A stretch of 64,000 nt of DNA from Eubacteriales bacterium mix99 (GCA_038396605.1 CP121690.1:2756356-2820355); one strand, 5' to 3'. Numbered from the stretch's first letter, positions 17,397-25,546 are shown. Notes: generated from the letters alone by a model not told the origin. Program-made: numbers and translations.

Positions 17397-20300
17397 TTAA
17401 TTCTCCTTACGCTTTACGACGATACGCAGCTTGCTTTCATCCTTGCCTCTAGTGTAGGAAGCGATGATATCGTTCAGCTTCTTACGGAAGTTATCTTCAC
17501 TGAGCGGCTGTAGCTGTTCGAGCTTTTCCACCAGCGTTTCCGCGTCGATGACCACAGGCTCGAATCCCTTCAGAAGCGCGGTGATGCTCTCTACGAAGAA
17601 ATCATCTACTCGTTTCGGCAGCTCCTTGGAAGAAACGAAGTCGTCGATTACTTTCTGCTGGTCATTACTCAAGTACTGCTTCTGCGCGAGCACGAGCGGA
17701 TCAGTGACGGTTTCCAGCAGCTTCTTTGTCCATTCCTTCGTCAGCTCATCAATGCCGTCATCGATCTGATCCAGCAGTCCATGAACATTTCTCTCATGGC
17801 TGCTCATATCGAAATGGCAATGCGGGCAGATCGGATTCTTTTTCAGTTCGTTCGGTGTCAGCTCATAGCAGACTTTAATATTCGCCATTGAGGTTTCAAG
17901 GTCGGAAAGCTTCGCGCCGGGCAGGATTGTGATGCTATGCAGTTTCCGGAGATTCTTGAGTGCAAGACTCTCCTGAATCTTGCCTTTGCGCTGTGCGTCC
18001 TCTATGCCGAGACGTTTCTTCAAATGCGCATCGTAGTAGAGATTGATGTACTGCTGCTGAACCGGCTCCAGCGCATCCTTCACCGCACGGGCTGCGTCCG
18101 TACCAGCGGTACCCTCCGCGATGCTGTCTCTGGCCGTACGGAAAGCTGCACGCGCATCTTCGATGGAAGCTTTCAGCTCCTCAATGTCGAAGTTCTGGAT
18201 ACTGGCGATATAGCCAACGAGATCTCCGCATTCGTTCTTGAAATCGAGGTACTCAGGAATACGGCGCAAAGTCCAGATCTGCTTCTCGATTTCCTGAATC
18301 TCATCCATCGTGTGGCGGAAATTATTCAGCTTCGCAAAAGTGTTGAACTTCGCTGAGTAGTTGCTGAATTCCTCCTTGACCTTGTCGCAGGCGCTCTGCA
18401 TCCTCGCCTTCATCTGCGAATCGGCGAGCGGCTCTCCCCACAACTCGAAACCGTCAGAAAGTTTTCTCGTTCCGAGAACTGCATCACTGCAGAGATTCTG
18501 TGCGGCCTGAATAAGCTGCTTGACACCATTATCTCTGTCCTTCGGAAGATCCAGGAGCGCAGGATTGAGGCCAAGCACCTCGAACATCTTCTTGAGCTCA
18601 GCAAGAGCCATCTTTGCCGGGCGGGAGATATACTTAAACTCATAGAGATCAAGCGCATTTGTGCTCGGGATCTCGTCCAGATTAGATGCCGTGATTGTCT
18701 TGCCGTTGTTCAGTGTAATGACTGCGTATCCCGCGTAGACAAGCGACAGGAAGATGATTGGCGTAAACAAGAAGCTGATCTTAAATTGCTTGTCGATATA
18801 CACACCCATGAATTGTTCTTCAAACAGGTCTGTATAGTTCAGCACGCCCTGCGGTGGCAGCTCCTGCAGGCGATCGATATAATATCTGGCGTACTTTGAG
18901 TTTTCCGGTTTTATCTTGTCATCCTCGAGTACACCAAAACTCTCAAGCATCATCCGCGCCTGCTGCGTCTTCCGGCCTGCAAAATAGTCAAAGGAATCCC
19001 GTGCCAGCCCCGCCATGTTCTTGCGGGTGACTCTGGTCTTCATGACCGGGAAATCCTTATATTTGTTATTGAAGTACTCGTCAAGGCAGATCGAAGCCGC
19101 AAGGTCGATCGTGTCCTTAAATGTCAGATCTGGTCTGTACTTACCCTTGAGGACTTCGATCAGCTGCCGCATCTGAGCCTTGTAGGTCACATTGAAGCAG
19201 GTGTTCTTGTTGTCGCTCAGATATTTTACAAGCTGGCGGTTGAACATCTTCGCCTTGTTCAAATATGCTTCCTTATCTTTTCCTTCGCTGATTTCAGCCA
19301 GCTGATTTGCAGCAGCATAAAGTTCAAGATTCTTCTTGAACTCATCCGCAGAGCGGAAGAAGAAGTATACCTCGTCCGGGAGATTAGCAATATCCACATT
19401 ATCGTTGTCATAAGGCGGCATGATGTGAATATAGAAATCGCGCTCCGGCTGGGCAGTGCTGCGCTCTCCCGGAAGTCCCATAAAGAGATAGCCTTCCCGG
19501 AAGATATTGTGGCTGTTCCAGTTCAAGTCGTATTCGTAAATCTTAAAATTCGTGACGTATTCCTTCGCGTCCCATTCAAGGCAGTTATAGACAACCGTGT
19601 AGAAGTATCGGTTCAGTTCTGCTGGAGCCAGCAGTGATGCCTTCTGGTTGATCTTTTCATCGTAGTCAACGATTTTGTCGACATCGATATAGTACTGATT
19701 GTTGGCATCATTATGGATAATGAACTGTCCAGAGACCGTTGTCATGATGTCCTTGAGTGTTGTATTGACAACGCCAAGGAGAAAGTCTGCATCGTTTTCC
19801 GGCATGGAGTCCAGATAGAGGCAGAGGTCATCTTTCAGGTTTTCTGCCGTCAGTCCGAACTGCACATCGAGGCCGTTTGTCGTTAGTCTGTGCACGCTAA
19901 GTGCGTAGATGATCTGAATCGCCAATGGTTTATAGACCTTGTGTGGGAATGACCGGTTGATAATCTCCTCCAGCTGTGTGCTGGCATTCACGACCTTGCT
20001 GATTGTGACGTCACTTTTCAGAAGCCCATTTCCCTTGATCGCAGGCCAATAGGTGTCGAAGGAATAGATTCCCGGTGCATCTTCCGGTACGTCTTTATCG
20101 AAGATGTCACGGATGACCCTGGAGATGTTTTTCAGGATATGGCGGTTCTCCACAAGATAGACCTTATTGAACACATCTATATAGGCCGGGTGAATGGGGA
20201 ACAGATCCACAAACTCATCCATGCGAGTAGACATGCCGCTGTAAAGGCTGGAAAACTTCTCGAGGTGATTCCGAATCAGAGCCTTCTGTTCCGGATTCTT

Positions 20301-21086
20301 CTTCAGGATTCTTTCTGAAACAACATATTCCGTATCCTCTTTTGTAATTTCCATCTGTGTGAAACGGTCACTGACGTGCTTCAACGTTTCAGAGACAAAG
20401 CTGAATTTCGGATTGTCGAAGATCTTTTCCTGAATGCCAAGAATGATACGGAGATTGCTCTTGGAGCACATTTCTCCGAATGCACGCAGCACTTCCAGGT
20501 CAAGAACCAGCTGACGTTCGTCTCTGGATGTCAGGTAGGCAAGGAACTCATCGACGACAATCAAATACCCCTTGTCCGGATACTTTGCATTGAAGGCTTC
20601 CATCATCTGCCGGATGACCTTCTTGTTGTCGCGGACCGTCGAATAGTCTGGTTTCTTGAAGTCAATGCCACGACGCTGGAAATCCTCTTCAATGTAGTCA
20701 AAGAGAATATCGTAGAGCGTCATGGTAACGCCACCGATTTCCAAACGGAGGATCTCAAACTTACCCGCGACCGGCTCCATGCGTTTAGCAAAATTCTGGT
20801 TCTGTAGATATTGAAGATTGCCTGCGTCATTGGCCACAGCAGAAATCACACTCATCAGGTGAGATTTACCTGTACCATAGTTACCTACGATGAAAACGCC
20901 TTTGTTGTCGACCACCTCATCCATCTGGAGCTGGTCGATCACCGGAGCCTGCAGACTTTCCGCCATGCTGTCCGACATGACATAGGTCTGCACGAGTTCC
21001 TTGACTCCGCTTTGTGTTTTTGTGCCCTCAACAAGCTGTATCGTCGATTCGATTGGCTTGAAGCTGATTAGCTCTGAATACTTCAT
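17397..21086 (-). CDS. brxC: BrxC-like P-loop ATPase (DUF6079-type)
   Basis: 1229 residues with Walker A VGNYGTGKSHLM (68-77) and Walker B YLIVVDEFLAYL (174-185). A long helical body follows, then a CPHCHFD zinc-knuckle-like pair and a basic C-terminus (KLRIVVKRKEN). Length and motifs fit the BrxC/PglY ATPases present in every BREX system. By family knowledge it is the large AAA+ organiser of the BREX complex. It sits between the brxF-like gene (15 bp) and the methylase (4 bp), so expression is coupled. Confidence 0.87.
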   Translation of the reverse strand: MKYSELISFKPIESTIQLVEGTKTQSGVKELVQTYVMSDSMAESLQAPVIDQLQMDEVVDNKGVFIVGNYGTGKSHLMSVISAVANDAGNLQYLQNQNFAKRMEPVAGKFEILRLEIGGVTMTLYDILFDYIEEDFQRRGIDFKKPDYSTVRDNKKVIRQMMEAFNAKYPDKGYLIVVDEFLAYLTSRDERQLVLDLEVLRAFGEMCSKSNLRIILGIQEKIFDNPKFSFVSETLKHVSDRFTQMEITKEDTEYVVSERILKKNPEQKALIRNHLEKFSSLYSGMSTRMDEFVDLFPIHPAYIDVFNKVYLVENRHILKNISRVIRDIFDKDVPEDAPGIYSFDTYWPAIKGNGLLKSDVTISKVVNASTQLEEIINRSFPHKVYKPLAIQIIYALSVHRLTTNGLDVQFGLTAENLKDDLCLYLDSMPENDADFLLGVVNTTLKDIMTTVSGQFIIHNDANNQYYIDVDKIVDYDEKINQKASLLAPAELNRYFYTVVYNCLEWDAKEYVTNFKIYEYDLNWNSHNIFREGYLFMGLPGERSTAQPERDFYIHIMPPYDNDNVDIANLPDEVYFFFRSADEFKKNLELYAAANQLAEISEGKDKEAYLNKAKMFNRQLVKYLSDNKNTCFNVTYKAQMRQLIEVLKGKYRPDLTFKDTIDLAASICLDEYFNNKYKDFPVMKTRVTRKNMAGLARDSFDYFAGRKTQQARMMLESFGVLEDDKIKPENSKYARYYIDRLQELPPQGVLNYTDLFEEQFMGVYIDKQFKISFLFTPIIFLSLVYAGYAVITLNNGKTITASNLDEIPSTNALDLYEFKYISRPAKMALAELKKMFEVLGLNPALLDLPKDRDNGVKQLIQAAQNLCSDAVLGTRKLSDGFELWGEPLADSQMKARMQSACDKVKEEFSNYSAKFNTFAKLNNFRHTMDEIQEIEKQIWTLRRIPEYLDFKNECGDLVGYIASIQNFDIEELKASIEDARAAFRTARDSIAEGTAGTDAARAVKDALEPVQQQYINLYYDAHLKKRLGIEDAQRKGKIQESLALKNLRKLHSITILPGAKLSDLETSMANIKVCYELTPNELKKNPICPHCHFDMSSHERNVHGLLDQIDDGIDELTKEWTKKLLETVTDPLVLAQKQYLSNDQQKVIDDFVSSKELPKRVDDFFVESITALLKGFEPVVIDAETLVEKLEQLQPLSEDNFRKKLNDIIASYTRGKDESKLRIVVKRKEN

Positions 21087-21101
21087 ATTGGCGTTTCCTC
21101 C

Positions 21102-21521
21102 TTAAATGACACAGGTGATGTCATAGTTCTTTACTTCATATGCTTTATAGTCCTGGTACCCCTGCTCGCTGTAATAAAGCGTTCCATTTTCATATCGTCC
21201 CGGCCAGATTACGCTGTACGGTTTGCTCTTCCGAGCCTCGGTCAGTATTTTCAAAACGTCGACCTGATAGGCCGGGTTGAACATCACGTCGATATCTTTG
21301 ATGACCACGTTGTCCGGATACTGTGCGAGCACGCTTTGAAAACAAGATGCAAGCCTCATTGTCCGGCTCCTCGGCGATACGTCCTGCAGTTTTTCCGAAA
21401 GCGGTTTGCTGACAGATATCGGCTTTGAAGACAGCTCTCGTATTCGTGTCCAGTAAATGAGAAGCCGGGAAATGGTGTTTTTTTGTCTTTGGAGATTTCC
21501 ATATTTAATAATCTCGCCCAT
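21102..21521 (-). CDS. brxF: BrxF-like protein lacking a visible P-loop
   Basis: 139 residues. The C-terminal half (VVIKDIDVMFNPAYQVDVLK then ILTEAR...YSVIWPGRYENGTLYYSEQGY) looks like the end of BrxF proteins of type 3 BREX, including the WPG and Y-E-G/Y-Q motifs. BrxF is normally a small P-loop protein. Here no GxxxxGK[ST] is present in residues 1-60 (ISRLLIYWTRIRELSSKPIS instead), so nucleotide binding is doubtful, or this is a degenerate subfamily. First structural gene of the operon, 15 bp after the XRE gene. Identification rests on position plus C-terminal similarity. Confidence 0.6.
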   Translation of the reverse strand: MGEIIKYGNLQRQKNTISRLLIYWTRIRELSSKPISVSKPLSEKLQDVSPRSRTMRLASCFQSVLAQYPDNVVIKDIDVMFNPAYQVDVLKILTEARKSKPYSVIWPGRYENGTLYYSEQGYQDYKAYEVKNYDITCVI

Positions 21522-21536
21522 TTCAATCCGCCTTCC

Positions 21537-21749
21537 TCATTTTGCCTCTTCGTTCGTCATTTCCATTATGTCACTGACATCACAATCCAAGGCAACGCAT
21601 ATCTTTTCTATGATCTCTGTATTCACATTTTCATTTTTTCCAAGTTTTGTTATTGACGCCGAGCTAATACCGGCAGCCTTCTGTAAATCCTTCTTTTTCA
21701 TATCGCGATCTATCAGTAGTTTCCACAATTTCTTATAGCTAATGGCCAT
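21537..21749 (-). CDS. XRE-family HTH repressor of the BREX operon
   Basis: 70 residues from ATG 21749 (MAISYKKLWKLLIDRDMKKK), with GAGG upstream; longer in-frame starts run through the promoter and are rejected. It has a classic Cro/CI fold: KKDLQKAAGISSASITKLGK as the HTH, then IEKICVALDCDVSDIMEM. It is a single-domain regulator of the type often found with restriction or BREX genes. It is the first gene of the minus-strand operon (15-bp gap), so it probably controls its own promoter and perhaps the divergent one. Confidence 0.82.
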   Translation of the reverse strand: MAISYKKLWKLLIDRDMKKKDLQKAAGISSASITKLGKNENVNTEIIEKICVALDCDVSDIMEMTNEEAK

Positions 21750-21791
21750 GACGCTTACCTCGCTTTCCGCCAAAATCAGACTTGTAAACCC

Positions 21792-21820
21792 ATTATACAC
21801 ATTCTGCGATGCAAAATCAA
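21792..21820 (-). promoter_or_regulatory. sigma-A promoter of the XRE-BREX operon
   Basis: On the minus strand TTGATT (21820-21815), a 17-bp spacer, then TATAAT (21797-21792), followed by the XRE start about 42 bases downstream. This is a near-consensus promoter. Confidence 0.75.
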
Positions 21821-21834
21821 GATTTAATCAAGCG

Positions 21835-21844
21835 TTCGCGCGAA
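21835..21844. promoter_or_regulatory. Candidate operator between divergent promoters
   Basis: TTCGCGCGAA is a perfect 10-bp palindrome midway between the -35 elements of the BREX promoter (21815) and the module promoter (21861). It is suitably placed for a dimeric XRE protein to control both directions. Function inferred from position only. Confidence 0.4.
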
Positions 21845-21860
21845 ATTTTCCGCCGAATTA

Positions 21861-21889
21861 TTGATTTATGCACAAACTTTTGATATACT
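21861..21889 (+). promoter_or_regulatory. sigma-A promoter of the kinase/GNAT/ASCH module
   Basis: TTGATT (21861-21866), 17-bp spacer, TATACT (21884-21889), preceded by TG-rich bases. A GGAGGTGG ribosome site and ATG 21939 follow. Confidence 0.75.
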
Positions 21890-21938
21890 GTACATAATCT
21901 ATTTTTTAGCTACGCTGAACAACTTAGGAGGTGGTCCT

Positions 21939-22457
21939 ATGATCTTTATCAGTGGCATTCATGCGGTCGGCAAAGGCTACTTCTGTGGCCTTGTAAAAAA
22001 GGAACTGGGTATCGAGGCGTATTCGGCAAGTGATCTGATTGCAAAGGCACGTAATGCCAGTTTCAGTAGTGACAAGCTGGTCGCCGAAATAGAGGAAAAC
22101 CAGCAGTATTTACTCGCCGCCGTGCAAGAGCTGCGCGAAAGCGGTAGCGATTTCATTCTTGACGGGCATTTCTGCCTCATCAACAGGAGCACTGGCGAAC
22201 CGGAACGGATCTCGCTTGAGACGTTCACCACGCTCAAGCCGGAAGCCATCGTATTATTGACTGAGAAGCCGAAGGTCATCGTCGAACGCCGCAAGACACG
22301 CGACGGGATCGATGAGACACCTGAGTATGTAGAACAGTTTCAAAACATGGAAAAACAATACGCCAATGAGGTCGCCGAGTTACTGAATGCGAAGCTGTTC
22401 ATCTCGACCGGCGCAGCTGATCTCGAGTCGGCGATTGACTTCCTGAGATCCCTATAA
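21939..22457 (+). CDS. P-loop kinase-like ATP-binding protein
   Basis: 172 residues from ATG 21939 (TAGGAGG nine bases upstream). Walker A is FISGIHAVGKGYF (3-15). A Walker B-like element DFILDGHFCL matches the DG-x pattern of nucleoside/adenylate kinase folds, and a LID-like arginine cluster VIVERRKTRDG follows. Such proteins are often labelled AAA or adenylate-kinase-like. The substrate cannot be read from the sequence. It opens a three-gene operon with the GNAT-PUA-like and ASCH proteins, with short gaps and a shared promoter, next to BREX. Inferred role: phosphorylation of a nucleotide or modified base within a defence or nucleic-acid-modification module. Confidence 0.7.
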   Translation: MIFISGIHAVGKGYFCGLVKKELGIEAYSASDLIAKARNASFSSDKLVAEIEENQQYLLAAVQELRESGSDFILDGHFCLINRSTGEPERISLETFTTLKPEAIVLLTEKPKVIVERRKTRDGIDETPEYVEQFQNMEKQYANEVAELLNAKLFISTGAADLESAIDFLRSL

Positions 22458-22469
22458 GGAGGAAATCAT

Positions 22470-23567
22470 ATGGCAGGTAAATTCATTCACAAGCGATTTG
22501 CTGACATAGATATCAACGATCCCTTCTTCGACTCATTAAAGAGAGACTATCCGGGCAGCGCAAACAGTACTGAATTCACAAAGTGGTTCGCCAAGAAAGC
22601 AGCAGAAGGAAAGGAAGCCCTCGTCTTCGAAGATGAGCAAGGTGTCGGCGCTTTCGTTAATCTGAAGCCAGGTGAAACGGAAGAGATCAAACTTTCAAAT
22701 GGACACGTTCTTCCGTACGACTCTCGCTTAAAGATTACGACGATCAAGATCGACGAACGGTTCCAACATCAGCGGATTGGCGAAGGCGCACTGGGATTGA
22801 CATTATGGGACTGGAGAGATCAATGCGCTAACGAGATCTATGTTACAGTCTTCGAGAAGCATACCAGCTTAATCTTCCTGCTTGAAAAATACGGATTCAA
22901 TTACGTTGGAGATAATCTTAACGGTGAACGCGTCTATATCAAGGACCGCAGAAATTTGGACATTAGCGATCCATGCAAGGCGTTTCCATTCATCAGTGGC
23001 AGGATGAGCCATGCCGGATGCCTTGCTATTAATATGGAATATCACGATACCATGTTTGCCTATTCAGAACTGGCAAATACGCTGCAGGAGCGCGTCGATA
23101 TCAATGTTGCAAATGGTCTGAAGAAGGTCTATATTGGAAGTCCTTATAGTCTCGCTTTCAAAGCTGGTGATCCCGTCCTTATTTATCGAAAGTATACCGG
23201 TAATGATGGCAGACCCGGCTATAAGTCTGTTATAACCTCATACTGCATTGCTACCCGAGTTGAGAAAATAAAAACTCAGGGACAGTTCTTACATTCGTTT
23301 GATGAGTTTCTTCACATCGTTGGAAACAAGTCGGTCTATACCAAGTTTGAACTAAAGAATCGGTATGATAATGAAAAGAATCTTACTGTAATCGAACTTC
23401 TTTACTGCGGTTATTTTGGCGCAGGCAATAATGTCAATTGGAGATGGCTCAAGGATAATGACCTCTGGCCGGGAACCCACCCGATGAATTTCCGATACAC
23501 AAGAAGTCAATTCGAGAAAATTCTACGGGAGGGAAATGTTGATGTCGACAATGTTATTATCGATTAA
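22470..23567 (+). CDS. GNAT acetyltransferase fused to a PUA-like (EVE/ASCH-type) domain
   Basis: 365 residues. Residues 1-160 form a GNAT fold: substrate-side LKITTIKIDERFQHQRIGEG (acetyl-CoA loop RIGEGA, about 103-108), then ALGLTLWDWRDQ and IFLLEKYGFNYVGD. Residues 180-330 are beta-rich with FKAGDPVLIYRKYTGNDGRP and ITSYCIATRVEKI, the layout of PUA-like domains that recognise modified bases or RNA. GGAGG at ideal distance from ATG 22470; 12 bp after the kinase gene. By domain logic the protein may bind a nucleic acid or nucleoside and acetylate it or a protein. I know no characterised homolog. Confidence 0.7.
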   Translation: MAGKFIHKRFADIDINDPFFDSLKRDYPGSANSTEFTKWFAKKAAEGKEALVFEDEQGVGAFVNLKPGETEEIKLSNGHVLPYDSRLKITTIKIDERFQHQRIGEGALGLTLWDWRDQCANEIYVTVFEKHTSLIFLLEKYGFNYVGDNLNGERVYIKDRRNLDISDPCKAFPFISGRMSHAGCLAINMEYHDTMFAYSELANTLQERVDINVANGLKKVYIGSPYSLAFKAGDPVLIYRKYTGNDGRPGYKSVITSYCIATRVEKIKTQGQFLHSFDEFLHIVGNKSVYTKFELKNRYDNEKNLTVIELLYCGYFGAGNNVNWRWLKDNDLWPGTHPMNFRYTRSQFEKILREGNVDVDNVIID

Positions 23568-23913
23568 GCCAGAATACGCTAAAGTCATTCTTGATGGACA
23601 AAAGGAATACGAATTTCGAAAACGCCGATGTAAAACCGGCGTCAATAAAATTGTTTTCTACTCCACGGCTCCCGAAAGCAAGGTCGTCGGAGAAGCTGAG
23701 ATTGAGGACATCATAGAAGGAAGCCCTTCTAAAATCTGGGAGCTGGCTAAAAAAGCTGCCGGAATTACGCGGGCAAAGTACCGCGCCTACTATCACGGCT
23801 ATCACAACGCCGTGGCTTACAAACTGAAAAACGTAGTCGTCTACGACCCTCCAAAAGAACTGTCGGACTACGGGATAGATCATGTTCCACAATCTTTCAT
23901 CTACTTGGACTAA
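23542..23913 (+). CDS. ASCH-domain (PUA-superfamily) protein
   Basis: 123 residues beginning MSTMLLSIKPEYAKVILDGQ, followed by KEYEFRKRR. The SIKPEYA..IL.G.K..E.RKR signature is diagnostic for ASCH domains, as is the later VVGEAEIEDI strand. ASCH proteins bind RNA or nucleosides; one characterised relative (YqfB) hydrolyses N4-acetylcytidine, which is notable beside an acetyltransferase. Start 23542 is chosen because GGGAGG then has normal spacing; ATG 23536 would be too close. It overlaps the GNAT gene by 26 bp and is therefore coupled. Confidence 0.82.
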   Translation: MSTMLLSIKPEYAKVILDGQKEYEFRKRRCKTGVNKIVFYSTAPESKVVGEAEIEDIIEGSPSKIWELAKKAAGITRAKYRAYYHGYHNAVAYKLKNVVVYDPPKELSDYGIDHVPQSFIYLD

Positions 23914-23921
23914 ACTTATTG

Positions 23922-23953
23922 TCGCGCTGTATGAAAATGCAGCGCGATTTTTC
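23922..23953 (+). terminator. Rho-independent terminator of the kinase/GNAT/ASCH operon
   Basis: TCGCGCTG (23922-23929) pairs with CAGCGCGA (23940-23947), 10-base loop, followed by TTTTTTC. It closes the three-gene module and separates it from the next transcription unit. Confidence 0.85.
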
Positions 23954-23960
23954 AGCCTCC

Positions 23961-23989
23961 TTGACATCGGTTTTTCTTTTTGATACACT
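23961..23989 (+). promoter_or_regulatory. Consensus sigma-A promoter for the XRE/ImmA genes
   Basis: TTGACA (23961-23966), 17 bp, TACACT (23984-23989). The operator-like repeat at 23998 lies just downstream of the -10, so bound repressor would block initiation. Confidence 0.8.
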
Positions 23990-23997
23990 AATAAACA

Positions 23998-24017
23998 GAT
24001 TAGCGAATCTGCTAATC
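23998..24017. promoter_or_regulatory. Operator-like inverted repeat
   Basis: GATTAGC-GAATCT-GCTAATC, perfect 7-bp arms. A related half-site, TCGCTAATCAGCG, recurs near 25190 before the next small gene. This suggests that the XRE protein encoded directly downstream controls both transcription starts. Confidence 0.6.
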
Positions 24018-24039
24018 AGCTATTGAAAGGAGAATTGCT

Positions 24040-24423
24040 ATGGCTGGTGAATTTGGAAAGTTTATCGACGAAAAACGCCGAGGGCGTGGTCCGGACGGAG
24101 GAGACATCCTGCTTAAGGACATTGCCAAGGCTATGGGTGCGACGCCCACCTATTTATCCGACATCGTTAAAGGACGCCGGAACCCACCCGAAATGTCCAT
24201 GCTCCTGAAGATCTCCGATGTGCTTCACCTCTCTCCCGAGGAGCAGGCCCAGATGTTCGACCTTGCCGGACGGGACAGAAATGAAGCTGCCCCTGATCTT
24301 CCTGAATACATCATGGATGAGAACCTGCCGCATGTCCGCGCTGCTCTTCGGAAAGCCAACGACAAAGGTCTCAGGGATGATTTCTGGAAGCAGGTCTATG
24401 ACGCAATCGACAAGAAGGAGTGA
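24040..24423 (+). CDS. XRE-family regulator
   Basis: 127 residues. HTH region: ILLKDIAKAMGATPTYLSDI followed by VKGRRNPPEMSMLLKISDVL (23-65), then an acidic linker and a helical tail. AAAGGAGA precedes ATG 24040. It forms a pair with the ImmA/IrrE-type protease 9 bp downstream, the arrangement used by ICEBs1 and many prophages in which the protease cleaves the XRE repressor. Here both genes point in the same direction as the replication genes, so lysogeny control may differ from the classical divergent cI/cro layout. Confidence 0.85.
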   Translation: MAGEFGKFIDEKRRGRGPDGGDILLKDIAKAMGATPTYLSDIVKGRRNPPEMSMLLKISDVLHLSPEEQAQMFDLAGRDRNEAAPDLPEYIMDENLPHVRAALRKANDKGLRDDFWKQVYDAIDKKE

Positions 24424-24432
24424 TCCTATCGT

Positions 24433-25146
24433 ATGGTAAATGACGTATTTCTCAGCAACCTTGTCCCTCACATGTACAAGTCTGAATTTGATGACCGGGC
24501 TGCTGATTTTCTCTCGCATTACTGCAAAGAGGCGCTGGAAAAGCCGATGCCCGTCCCTATCGAGGATATCGCCAGGCATCAGCTTCACATGGCCATTCTG
24601 GAAGTTCATCTCAGCGAAGATCTGAGCATTCTCGGTCAAACCTGCTTTACAGACGGTCTCGCAGAAATCTACGATCCCGAAAACGACGAATACAGAGAGA
24701 TTCCGATAAAAGGCGGAACCATGCTCATCGATCCGGACACGTTTCTGAAGCGAAACTTCGGAACCAAGAGGAATACCATCGCCCACGAATGCGTCCACTG
24801 GGTATACCACAGAAGATACTATATCGCCGCCAACCGGCTCGGCAATAAGCAGAGCATTGCCTACAGGGAGCCTGCCGGAATCGGTTATGACACCCTTCCC
24901 AAGAAATGGTCTGACGAAGACTGGATGGAATGGCAAGCCAACAACATCGCTCCTCGCATTCTCATGCCTAAGCAGACTGTCGGTAAAGCCTTCCAGATGG
25001 TACTGGATCGGAGCAAGGAGAATTCATTTGTTTCTGCCGGACTTGTCTCCAAGGGAAAATGGGTGATCGAGCAGTTCGCTGGCTTCTATCAGGTCTCAAA
25101 ACAGTCCGCTGCAATACCCTTACAGGAGCTGGGCTACCTTTCCTAA
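24433..25146 (+). CDS. ImmA/IrrE-family metallopeptidase
   Basis: 237 residues with the zinc-protease motif TIAHECVHW (H118, E119, H122) following an N-terminal helical region. A later EDWMEWQANNIAPRILMP segment (the third ligand region typical of this family) and a C-terminal helical domain complete it. In related elements the enzyme cleaves the partner XRE repressor to trigger induction. Immediately downstream of the XRE gene and probably cotranscribed from 23961. Confidence 0.87.
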   Translation: MVNDVFLSNLVPHMYKSEFDDRAADFLSHYCKEALEKPMPVPIEDIARHQLHMAILEVHLSEDLSILGQTCFTDGLAEIYDPENDEYREIPIKGGTMLIDPDTFLKRNFGTKRNTIAHECVHWVYHRRYYIAANRLGNKQSIAYREPAGIGYDTLPKKWSDEDWMEWQANNIAPRILMPKQTVGKAFQMVLDRSKENSFVSAGLVSKGKWVIEQFAGFYQVSKQSAAIPLQELGYLS

Positions 25147-25240
25147 TATGCATCAGGTAGTTCCGCTCTTTATTTTTTGCAAAGTAACTTCGCTAATCAG
25201 CGGAGCCGCTTATTTAGGAATTTTAGAAAGGAGGGATTCA

Positions 25241-25450
25241 ATGGAAGATATCCGAGACTGTTCAGGTCATCTCATGTGTCGCGGAGATGCCAGAACCGGC
25301 TTCGTGTCCTCTCTCTACAAAGGACATCGCACCACTGCTCACCTTGCAGTCGGCGAAACGTTCACCGTCGAGAGAAACGATACCAAGACCGAAATCACAC
25401 GGATTGATGACTCGACCTTCAAGGTCAAGAGTTTTCAGAAAGCCGTGTAA
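25241..25450 (+). CDS. Small hypothetical protein
   Basis: 69 residues starting MEDIRDCSGHLMCRGDARTG. AAAGGAGG lies seven bases before ATG 25241, which decides the start over an earlier in-frame ATG. It looks like a single beta-rich domain (HLAVGETFTVERND then TKTEITRIDDSTFKVKSF). I do not recognise a function. It follows an operator-like GCTAATC repeat and ends before a strong hairpin. Confidence 0.55.
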   Translation: MEDIRDCSGHLMCRGDARTGFVSSLYKGHRTTAHLAVGETFTVERNDTKTEITRIDDSTFKVKSFQKAV

Positions 25451-25500
25451 GCGACAAACAAGTGAATAACACGTAAATCAACGATCCGCAGAGCTGCACA

Positions 25501-25546
25501 GACGGCCGAGATAGTGACTTCAAAAACACTGTCCCGGCCGTCTTTC
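25501..25546 (+). terminator. Rho-independent terminator
   Basis: GACGGCCG (25501-25508) pairs with CGGCCGTC (25535-25542), with an inner TAGTG/CACTG stem, followed by TTTCTGTC. Confidence 0.65.

Noticed and set aside
21939-23913. Toxin-antitoxin reading of the GNAT gene (TacT-like)
   Set aside because: Such toxins are small and paired with an RHH/HTH antitoxin; here the GNAT is fused to a PUA-like domain and flanked by kinase and ASCH genes.
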